Of a stretch of 11,097 bases of DNA, positions 1 through 5,256 are shown piece after piece. A program made the position numbers and the translations under genes. Positions within the stretch are counted from its first letter, which is position 1, and every line of letters starts with the position of its first letter. Origin of the DNA: Eubacterium sp. (GTDB lineage Bacteria > Bacillota_A > Clostridia > Lachnospirales > Lachnospiraceae); contig JAFVEX010000132.1 in assembly GCA_017475785.1 (NCBI GenBank), positions 1 through 11,097 of the forward strand, read 5' to 3'. The notes beneath the pieces were generated by a model. It saw nothing but the letters and a program-made list of their open reading frames with translations, made no database searches and was not told the origin of the DNA.

Positions 1-1065
1 AAGGTTGACTGCGGCGTGAAGCGTTATATTTTCGATCCTGACACCGGCATGGAAGTCGCGCCCGGCCTGCATTACCGCGACATGCACCTGGCAAATCACT
101 TCATGCATCCGTTCTTCACCGGCACGGATAACAACGGCGGATTCCGCGCGGGCGTCTTCGGCGATAACGGCGACGAGCGTCTGCTGATGCAGGGACGCGT
201 CAATGACTTCGGCACCTCCCGCGTGGAGAAAGAGCTCGACGCATGTCCGTGGGATATCATGGGTTCTGAGATCTGCCGCACTTCGACTGCATCCCTGCAG
301 GAGATCGGCGCGTGCTGCGGCGACAACTGCGAGTACAACATGGTCGAGGCGAGAGGCTGTGGCGACCTGCACTGCCGCGTTATCTGTGAGAACCGCACAA
401 AATTCCCGATGCCGCCAAGAGAGAAGATCTGGGACAACTTCGGCCCGATCGCGACCGCAGACCAGATCAAATTTACGCCGCGTGAGGAGATGTACACAGA
501 GCCGCAGCAGATGCGCGGGGAATACGACTATACATACCGCAGCGGTACCTGCAGGGAGAAGGACGCCGACAGCTATTATAAAGACGGTGCCGTCACCTAC
601 GCGCTCGGCAGCGACTACTGCATCAATCCGCTGAACCAGCTGATCAAAGCCGGCAAATTTACGCAGGAGCAGGTTGATTTTACGATCGAGTGCGTGTTCC
701 GCGGAGCCGGCAAGGCGCAGTTCGGCGAGCAGTTTGCGATTTACGGGCTGCACGACTGGCTCGGCGTGCCGCGCGGCGTCAACGACGGACGCGTGCTCGG
801 CGGCTACATCGAGATGATCCTGCAGAGCGTGCTTGTCCCATATGAGGTCGTGGCATTCAACGAGGAAGAGGTCATCTATGACATCAACCGCAAGGCATTC
901 GGCAGAGGCCTTCCGATGATGACAACCGCTTACAATGCGTACTTCTATGGCATGGTCAAGACACTGGTCAGCCCGGAGTGGTTCTTCTGGGAGGAGACAG
1001 AGGATGTGCCGGAGGACATTTACCGCGTGAAGATCGCAAAGAAAATTGACAAATTCTGTCTCTGA
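1..1065 (+). CDS. Unrecognised cysteine-rich protein, 5'-truncated
   Basis: The frame is open from base 1 (354 codons visible, then TGA). The GTG at 16 has no ribosome binding site before it, so the true start very likely lies upstream of the window. I do not recognise the family. Counting from that GTG, eight cysteines cluster at residues 77-124, including CCGDNC at 100-105 and GCGDLHCRVIC at 114-124. This could be a metal or cluster site or a redox site. A second, cysteine-poor half (about 185-349) contains a short glycine-rich stretch, FRGAGKAQFGEQFAIYG. No signal peptide or membrane span is visible, so it is probably cytosolic. It lies 35 bases before a GcvT-like gene in the same direction and probably shares its transcript. 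Cysteine-containing accessory domains such as V4R or the ATC-hydrolase-like family came to mind, but I cannot show the resemblance. Real coding is supported by length, codon pattern and context. Confidence 0.85.
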   Translation, partial: KVDCGVKRYIFDPDTGMEVAPGLHYRDMHLANHFMHPFFTGTDNNGGFRAGVFGDNGDERLLMQGRVNDFGTSRVEKELDACPWDIMGSEICRTSTASLQEIGACCGDNCEYNMVEARGCGDLHCRVICENRTKFPMPPREKIWDNFGPIATADQIKFTPREEMYTEPQQMRGEYDYTYRSGTCREKDADSYYKDGAVTYALGSDYCINPLNQLIKAGKFTQEQVDFTIECVFRGAGKAQFGEQFAIYGLHDWLGVPRGVNDGRVLGGYIEMILQSVLVPYEVVAFNEEEVIYDINRKAFGRGLPMMTTAYNAYFYGMVKTLVSPEWFFWEETEDVPEDIYRVKIAKKIDKFCL

Positions 1066-1082
1066 TTCCATAGCGCTCTGCG

Positions 1083-1090
1083 AAAGGAGG
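1083..1090 (+). promoter_or_regulatory. Ribosome binding site of the GcvT-like gene
   Basis: AAAGGAGG lies 10 bases before the ATG at 1101. It fixes the start of the GcvT-like gene and shows that gene is translated independently of the upstream one. Confidence 0.8.
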
Positions 1091-1100
1091 AACAAACGTT

Positions 1101-2114
1101 ATGTATAAAAATGTTTATAAATATGACGATATGAAGCGCGCGGAGCATATGGCGGTCCGCAATGCGGTCGGCTGGTATCTTTTTACCCATGAGATCATCG
1201 AGGTAACCGGGCCGGACGCGACCGCTTTTCTGGACTATGTCTGCCCGAAGAATATCGGCAATCTGGGCATCACCCGCGGCCGCTACACGACCCTGCTCAA
1301 CGAGAAGGGCTGGATCATCGATGACACGGTCATCTTCCGCATGGATGAGAACTGCTACTGGGTCTCCACCCTCTATACAAAGAAAAACATGCCGTGGTTT
1401 GACCAGGTAAAGGGTGATTATAATGTGGAATATAAGGACATCACACCGCAGTGGGATATGTATTCCGTGCAGGGGCCGAAGTCGAAGGAACTCATGAACG
1501 AGCTGATCGAAGAGGGCGTGGATGACGTCAAATTCTTCCAGATCCTGGACAAGACCATGGACGGAACTCCTGTCAAGGTCAACAAGGGCGGATTTACCGG
1601 CGAGAAGAACGGCTACGAGCTCTATGTAAAAAAAGAAGATACAAAGAAAGCAGTCGAAAAGCTGCGTGCGCTCGCGCCGAAATACGGCGGGCAGCAGGTA
1701 ACCGATATCCAGATCATGGTGTGGTCGCTGCCGACCGAGGCAGGCTTCTACCTGATGTGCGACCTCTCCCGCAACAATCCGTTTGAAGTCAATATGACCC
1801 AGGGCATCAACTGGGACAAGGACTGGATTGGCAAGGAAGCCCTGCTGAAGGTGAAGGAAGAAGGCCCGAAGCGCAAGCTGTACGGATTTACGGTAGACGA
1901 AGATGATATCTTCATTCCCGCGCGCAACATCGGCGGACCCGGCACCCCGGTCATGGTAGACGGCGAGGAAAAAGGCCGCGTCACAAAGGTAACTTACAGC
2001 TATGTAAATGAGAAAAACATCGGATATGCCATTGTAGACGCAGACCTGAAGCCAGGCGACAAAGTCATGCTGCACGGATATGAGGGCGTTCTCTGCGAAC
2101 TTCCCTTTATATAA
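1101..2114 (+). CDS. GcvT-fold aminomethyltransferase / THF-dependent demethylase-like protein
   Basis: A protein of 337 aa, close to the usual length of T-protein relatives. GcvT landmarks are in order: LNEKGWIIDD at 66-75 (usual LNEKGGIIDD), GGFTGEKNGYELYV at 163-176 (usual GYTGEDGYE), and DWIGKEAL at 241-248 followed by the C-terminal barrel. The family moves one-carbon units from a substrate to tetrahydrofolate, in the cytosol. The segment that normally reads like LRLEAG is SLPTEAG here (209-215): the Glu is kept but the Arg is not. The usual asparagine-rich stretch after the LNEKG block is replaced by WVSTLYTKKN. No gcvH, gcvP or lipoylation gene is visible. A specialised demethylase, in the manner of DmdA, LigM or sarcosine-type enzymes, is therefore more likely than a glycine cleavage subunit. 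The substrate cannot be read from the sequence. It is probably co-transcribed with the gene ending at 1065. Confidence 0.9.
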   Translation: MYKNVYKYDDMKRAEHMAVRNAVGWYLFTHEIIEVTGPDATAFLDYVCPKNIGNLGITRGRYTTLLNEKGWIIDDTVIFRMDENCYWVSTLYTKKNMPWFDQVKGDYNVEYKDITPQWDMYSVQGPKSKELMNELIEEGVDDVKFFQILDKTMDGTPVKVNKGGFTGEKNGYELYVKKEDTKKAVEKLRALAPKYGGQQVTDIQIMVWSLPTEAGFYLMCDLSRNNPFEVNMTQGINWDKDWIGKEALLKVKEEGPKRKLYGFTVDEDDIFIPARNIGGPGTPVMVDGEEKGRVTKVTYSYVNEKNIGYAIVDADLKPGDKVMLHGYEGVLCELPFI

Positions 2115-2236
2115 TATTCAATAAGGCAATTGCGTAAAAAGCTCAACTGTTCAGAAAGTCCAAAGTGCGACTGTTTTGCCGGGGCGAAGAATGGTATGAG
2201 AGAAAACTGGTAGTATTAATGATAAATTTTGATTAT

Positions 2237-2264
2237 TTATGCCATAACCTCTTATTTGTATGAT
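2237..2264 (+). promoter_or_regulatory. Possible promoter of the dehydrogenase gene
   Basis: TTATGC (2237-2242) and TATGAT (2259-2264) are 16 bases apart. The -10 box is good (5/6) but the -35 is poor (3/6), so the promoter may need an activator. The -10 box lies inside an inverted repeat (next entry). Confidence 0.35.
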
Positions 2265-2277
2265 GATTGTATCATAC
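2258..2277. promoter_or_regulatory. Inverted repeat, candidate repressor operator
   Basis: GTATGAT (2258-2264) and ATCATAC (2271-2277) form a perfect 7+7 bp dyad with a 6-base spacer, in the AT-rich gap before the dehydrogenase. The 13-base centre-to-centre spacing and the overlap with a possible -10 box suit a dimeric repressor; the GTAT...ATAC edges recall GntR-family sites. No regulator gene is in the window. It could also act as a weak RNA hairpin, but no U-tract follows. Confidence 0.5.
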
Positions 2278-2287
2278 CATTCATCTT

Positions 2288-2369
2288 GGCGGCGCTCTGC
2301 CGGGTGCCGCCGGGACGAGCCCTGGCAGAGGCCGGACTTGTCTGTAACCTGCAAAGGCGCTGAAGCGCC
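2288..2369 (+). promoter_or_regulatory. Structured 5' leader of the dehydrogenase gene
   Basis: A GC-rich block follows the AT-rich promoter region. CTCTGCCGGG (2295-2304) pairs with CCCTGGCAGAG (2320-2330) with one bulged base. GGCGGC (2288-2293) can pair with GCCGCC (2306-2311), inside that hairpin's loop, so the two pairings either compete or form a pseudoknot. A third hairpin, GGCGC-TGAA-GCGCC (2356-2369), ends just before the ribosome binding site. I could not match it to the TPP, SAM, FMN, cobalamin, THF, ZTP, glycine or c-di-GMP consensus. The structures are seen; the regulatory role is inferred. Confidence 0.4.
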
Positions 2370-2391
2370 GGATGTGAAAGGAGTTCATTTT

Positions 2392-3402
2392 ATGAAAGGC
2401 TTTATCTATAACGGACCGGGCAGTATTGAGTTGAAAGAGATACCGATGGAGACATGCGGCGACAATGATGTCATTCTGAAAAATATCTACGCAGGCGTCT
2501 GCGGCTCCGACGTCACGGCCTATAAAAGCGGCGGAGATTTTATGCGGCTGTTTCCGGGGATGGAGATGGGACATGAGTGCGTCAGCGAAGTTGTGGAAGT
2601 CGGCAAAAATGTAGAAGGAATCGCCGTCGGAGACCGCGTGTTCCCATATCCGATCTTCGCGAAGGATGACACAAAACGCTCCGGGTCCATGGGCGCTTTC
2701 TCACAGTATATCCACGTCCCGAACTGCAAGCTGGATCACAGCGTGTACAAGGTGGATGACACGATTTCAGATAAAGTAGCTTCGATCATTGAGCCATTTG
2801 CGGTCGGCGGCCAGGCAGCGCTGCTCTCCCGTCCGAAAGAGGGTCAGAATGCGATTGTCTACGGCGCGGGCGTCGTCGGCATGGCAGCTGCGATTACCCT
2901 GAAGTATCTCGGCTGTGACAAGATCCTGATCGCAAACCGCTCGACGTTCCGGCTGGACATCGCGAAGGAACTGGGATTTGAAGTCTGCAGCCCGGTACAG
3001 GAAGACATCAAGGAAAAAGCGGCGGCATACTTCGGACCAGCGTTCGGCGTCATGGGACAGACCTTTAACGCGGATATTTATATTGACGCCATCGGCGGAA
3101 CATCCTGCTTCGAGCTGTTCCAGCAGTGCGGAAAAATTCAGGCAACCTACACGCTGGTCGGTCTTCATCATGACGAGATGAAGTTCCATCCCGCGATGTT
3201 CACATATTCATCCTGGACCATGCAGGGCGCGGGCGGCTATTCAGATGCTTCTGTCAGGCTGGCAATGGAGATCATGCAGTCCGGCAAATTTGACATCGAA
3301 AAGCTGATCACGCAGGAATATCCGCTCGAGGAGCTGGAAGACGCGATCAAGAAAGCGATGACAACTTCTGAATCGCTGAAGGTTATAATTAAGAATAATT
3401 GA
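2392..3402 (+). CDS. Medium-chain zinc dehydrogenase (threonine/sorbitol dehydrogenase-like)
   Basis: 336 aa from the ATG at 2392, chosen because AAAGGAG (2377-2383) sits 8 bases before it; the open frame upstream runs through the structured leader. It is an NAD(P)-dependent alcohol dehydrogenase of the MDR superfamily, cytosolic. Catalytic zinc ligands fit Cys37 (GVCGSD), His61-Glu62 (GHE) and Glu134 (IIEP). The Rossmann motif YGAGVVG is at 157-163. The four-cysteine structural zinc lobe normally found near residues 85-115 is absent: that segment (VFPYPIFAKDDTKRSGSMG) has no cysteine. At the end of the second Rossmann strand the residues are NRS (182-184) rather than an acidic residue, which may mean NADP(H) preference. 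It lies downstream of the GcvT-like gene and may oxidise a product of the same pathway, though the 277-base gap suggests its own control. Substrate unknown. Confidence 0.92.
   Translation: MKGFIYNGPGSIELKEIPMETCGDNDVILKNIYAGVCGSDVTAYKSGGDFMRLFPGMEMGHECVSEVVEVGKNVEGIAVGDRVFPYPIFAKDDTKRSGSMGAFSQYIHVPNCKLDHSVYKVDDTISDKVASIIEPFAVGGQAALLSRPKEGQNAIVYGAGVVGMAAAITLKYLGCDKILIANRSTFRLDIAKELGFEVCSPVQEDIKEKAAAYFGPAFGVMGQTFNADIYIDAIGGTSCFELFQQCGKIQATYTLVGLHHDEMKFHPAMFTYSSWTMQGAGGYSDASVRLAMEIMQSGKFDIEKLITQEYPLEELEDAIKKAMTTSESLKVIIKNN
3384..3389 (+). promoter_or_regulatory. Perfect -10 box at the end of the dehydrogenase gene
   Basis: TATAAT falls in the last codons of the dehydrogenase, placing a start of transcription near the stop codon and at the head of the structured RNA. 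No good -35 box lies at 16-18 bases; the nearest (ATGACA, 3358-3363) is 20 bases away. The -10 is seen; promoter activity is only possible. Confidence 0.35.
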
Positions 3403-3607
3403 GGAACTGGGAAGGTGCCGGAAGATGCATCAGGCCCTGATCGACCAAAGGAACCCAGGCGTTTAACACTGCGCCGCAGATCGGAATCTGACATTACAAT
3501 CCGGGCCGGGGTCCGGCGCAGCGCGGAGATAAAGGCCATGCGTGAAGGCATGGTATAAATAAAAAGCATCGCTTTCGATGAGAATTACATCGGGGGCGGT
3601 GTTTTTT
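3403..3607 (+). ncRNA. Structured non-coding RNA of unknown or unconfirmed class
   Basis: The gap after the dehydrogenase has no convincing ORF but dense pairing. CTGGG (3407-3411) pairs with CCCAG (3454-3458), enclosing GGT/ACC and the ATCAGG/CCTGAT palindrome (3429-3441). CTGCGCCG (3469-3476) pairs with CGGCGCAG (3514-3521), enclosing a CAGAT-CGGA-ATCTG hairpin (3477-3490). CCATGC (3536-3541) pairs with GCATGG (3548-3553). It ends in a strong intrinsic terminator at 3566-3607, and comEA has its own promoter after that. This reads as a stand-alone RNA or a long 3' UTR, not a leader of comEA. I could not match it to riboswitches, tmRNA, RNase P, SRP RNA or T-box by eye. The raiA RNA of Firmicutes and Actinobacteria, a long multi-helix RNA, is a candidate I cannot confirm. 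Confidence 0.6.
3566..3607 (+). terminator. Intrinsic terminator of the structured RNA
   Basis: GCATCGCTTTCGATG (3566-3580) pairs over all 15 positions, counting G-U pairs, with CATCGGGGGCGGTGT (3588-3602), with a 7-base loop and a six-T tail (3602-3607). It closes off the dehydrogenase/RNA unit before the comEA promoter. Confidence 0.9.
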
Positions 3608-3611
3608 GTCC

Positions 3612-3640
3612 TTGTATTTCAAAAATAAATTCGTTACAAT
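3612..3640 (+). promoter_or_regulatory. Promoter of the comEA-like / response regulator unit
   Basis: TTGTAT (3612-3617) and TACAAT (3635-3640) are exactly 17 bases apart in AT-rich DNA right after a terminator. Expected start of transcription is near 3647. Confidence 0.7.
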
Positions 3641-3660
3641 AAACGTGTAATTGCCGGGGA

Positions 3661-3695
3661 GCCTCGCAGTGTGGAAAGTCAGACTGTGGGGAGGC
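3661..3695 (+). promoter_or_regulatory. Hairpin covering the ribosome binding site of the comEA-like gene
   Basis: GCCTC (3661-3665) and CAGT (3667-3670) can pair with GAGGC (3691-3695) and ACTG (3683-3686). The 3' arm contains most of the GGGGAGG ribosome binding site (3688-3694) that precedes the TTG start at 3700. The structure could keep translation low or conditional. The pairing is seen; the regulation is inferred. Confidence 0.45.
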
Positions 3696-3699
3696 AGTA

Positions 3700-4452
3700 T
3701 TGAAAAACAGAATCATATTTTTTCTGCGAAATCAGCTGGTGATCTGGGGTGTGACCATTTCGGTGGTCCTGACGGCAGGGTGCGGACAGCGGTATGAGCT
3801 TTTGTTAGCGGATGAGCCTGCGGCAGGATCGGATCAGAAGGCTCAGGATTCACGGAGCAGCGATAAGACGCAGACCGTCGGAGAGGTGAAAATTCCTGAA
3901 GGCGGCGCGGAAAGTGATCCGACAGATGAAAACACTGCAGAAGGCGCATCTGACAGCGGCGCGGCAGAGGAAAGCGTCCCAGGTGACGGCGCAGCAGCGG
4001 ACAAATTAATTTATGTTTACGTATGCGGCGCGGTAATGCATCCGGGCGTCTACGAACTCCCGGAACAGAGCCGGGTTTACCAGGCGATCGACGCAGCTGG
4101 CGGCCTGCTCGAGGAGGCAGACACAAAACTCCTGAATCAGGCACAGCAGCTCACGGATGGGCAGCAGATCATCGTCTATACGGAAGAAGAGGCGGAGGAG
4201 ATTTCTCTCTCCGGTGAAATACTGGCCGGCGCCGCGGCAGGGGACATGCAGACCGCAGATGCAAGGATCAACCTGAATACGGCTTCGCGCGAGGAGCTGA
4301 TGACGCTGAGCGGGGTCGGAGAGGCGCGCGCGGACGCAATCATTTCGTACCGTGAGCAGCATGGAGGGTTTTCCTCGATCGAAGAAATCATGCAGATCGA
4401 AGGGATCGCAGAAAAGTCATTTGAAAAGCTGAGAGATCAGATCACTGTATAG
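3700..4452 (+). CDS. comEA: ComEA-like DNA-binding lipoprotein (SLBB + helix-hairpin-helix)
   Basis: A 250-aa ComEA-family protein, starting with TTG 5 bases after GGGGAGG. ComEA binds incoming DNA outside the membrane during natural transformation. A basic N-terminus and hydrophobic stretch end in the lipobox LTAGC (Cys28), so it may be lipid-anchored; textbook ComEA uses an uncleaved membrane helix. Residues about 33-100 are a low-complexity Ala/Glu/Asp/Ser/Gly linker. An SLBB domain follows at about 103-160 (IYVYVCGAVMHPGVYELP at 104-121). The C-terminus is the (HhH)2 DNA-binding module: RINLNTASREELMTLSGVGE at 189-208 and a second HhH around IEEIMQIEGI. The usual partners ComEB, ComEC and ComFA/FC are not here. 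A response regulator follows 69 bases later in the same frame, and the comEA TAG stop lies in a 12-bp tandem repeat. It probably shares a transcript with that regulator. Confidence 0.9.
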   Translation: MKNRIIFFLRNQLVIWGVTISVVLTAGCGQRYELLLADEPAAGSDQKAQDSRSSDKTQTVGEVKIPEGGAESDPTDENTAEGASDSGAAEESVPGDGAAADKLIYVYVCGAVMHPGVYELPEQSRVYQAIDAAGGLLEEADTKLLNQAQQLTDGQQIIVYTEEEAEEISLSGEILAGAAAGDMQTADARINLNTASREELMTLSGVGEARADAIISYREQHGGFSSIEEIMQIEGIAEKSFEKLRDQITV

Positions 4453-4463
4453 ATCACTGTATA
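4440..4463 (+). repeat. 12-bp perfect tandem repeat carrying the comEA stop codon
   Basis: GATCACTGTATA occurs twice back to back (4440-4451 and 4452-4463). The TAG stop of the comEA-like gene (4450-4452) is made at the junction of the two copies. Confidence 0.95.
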
Positions 4464-4521
4464 TAAGAAAAAACAGACTGCAGAGCAGCAGAGGCAGCAG
4501 GCTTCAGACCGGAGGAACAAC

Positions 4522-5214
4522 ATGGCAAGAAGAGTTCTGGTTGTAGATGATGAAAAATTGATTGTGAAGGGAATTACCTTCTCGCTGGAGCAGGAGGGAA
4601 TGCAGACAGACGTCGCCTATGACGGCGAGGAGGCACTGCAGCTTGCCAGGGACAATGATTATGATGTAATCCTTCTGGATATTATGCTTCCGAAGATGAA
4701 CGGGCTGGAGGTTTGCCAGCAGATCCGCGGCTTCTCGAATGTGCCGATCATTATGCTGACCGCCAAGGGCGAGGACATGGACAAGATTCTGGGGCTGGAG
4801 TATGGCGCGGATGACTACATCACAAAGCCGTTCAATATCCTGGAGGTCAAGGCGCGTATCAAGGCGATCATGCGCCGGTCCAGACGGTCGCATGAAGAGG
4901 AAGAGCAGTCGCGCGTCGTCACCGCAGGCAGCCTGAAGCTGGATGTGGATTCCAGACGTGTCTTCATAGAAGGCAGAGAGGTGAACCTGACGGCGAAGGA
5001 ATTCGACGTGCTCAAACTTCTGGTGTTCAATCCGAATAAGGTGTACAGCAGAGAAAATCTGCTCAACATTGTCTGGGGCTATGAGTATCCCGGCGATGTC
5101 CGGACCGTGGACGTACACATCCGCCGGCTGCGGGAAAAAATCGAGAGCAATCCGTCGGATCCGAAATATGTGCACACAAAGTGGGGCGTCGGATATTATT
5201 TTCAGGGGCAGTAA
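4522..5214 (+). CDS. OmpR/PhoB-family response regulator
   Basis: A 230-aa two-component response regulator, a cytosolic DNA-binding transcription factor. The receiver domain (about 3-117) has the acidic pair Asp9-Asp10, phospho-acceptor Asp53 (LLDIMLP), Thr80 and Lys102 (TKPF), so all catalytic positions are present. The winged-helix effector domain (about 133-228) has LTAKEFDVLKLL and the RTVDVHIRRLREKIE recognition-helix region. The start is supported by GGAGG (4511-4515) 6 bases before ATG. No kinase follows directly: a terminator overlaps its stop codon and the next gene is convergent. The likely partner is the kinase at 9463. No separate promoter was found in the 69 bases after comEA, so it is probably expressed with comEA. 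The VicR/WalR-like subgroup is likely, but the regulon cannot be named. Confidence 0.95.
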   Translation: MARRVLVVDDEKLIVKGITFSLEQEGMQTDVAYDGEEALQLARDNDYDVILLDIMLPKMNGLEVCQQIRGFSNVPIIMLTAKGEDMDKILGLEYGADDYITKPFNILEVKARIKAIMRRSRRSHEEEEQSRVVTAGSLKLDVDSRRVFIEGREVNLTAKEFDVLKLLVFNPNKVYSRENLLNIVWGYEYPGDVRTVDVHIRRLREKIESNPSDPKYVHTKWGVGYYFQGQ

Positions 5215-5230
5215 TGCCCCTCTTTTCTTT
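5205..5230 (+). terminator. Terminator overlapping the response regulator stop codon
   Basis: GGGGCA (5205-5210), loop GTAA, TGCCCC (5215-5220), then a T-rich tail (5221-5230). The TAA stop (5212-5214) is in the loop. This compact, strong hairpin ends the comEA-regulator transcript. Confidence 0.85.
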
Positions 5231-5256
5231 ATAGATAAGCCCCTTTTTTCTATAAT

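Noticed and set aside
1020..2075. Long minus-strand open frame (351 codons) opposite the GcvT-like gene
   Set aside because: It lies almost wholly antisense to a gene with clear family motifs, has no recognisable domain, and is the kind of shadow frame GC-rich third positions produce.
2126..2133. GCAATTGC palindrome after the GcvT-like gene as a terminator or operator
   Set aside because: Only 8 bp, no loop and no T-tract; expected by chance.
2260..2391. N-terminal extension of the dehydrogenase from an ATG at 2260
   Set aside because: This ATG lies within the putative -10 box and dyad, has no ribosome binding site, and the extension is not dehydrogenase-like. The ATG at 2392 has AAAGGAG and gives a normal MDR start.
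2279..2391. A known riboswitch (THF, ZTP, cobalamin) before the dehydrogenase
   Set aside because: A THF switch would suit the folate theme, and CCGCCGGG loosely recalls the ZTP core, but the conserved cores are not present, so no class is assigned.
4480..4505. CAG/GCAG-rich stretch as a microsatellite
   Set aside because: The units are irregular and too few to call a true simple repeat; the neighbouring 12-bp tandem repeat is the real one.
4504..5175. Minus-strand open frame of 223 codons opposite the response regulator
   Set aside because: Shadow frame; the plus strand encodes a complete receiver and winged-helix protein.
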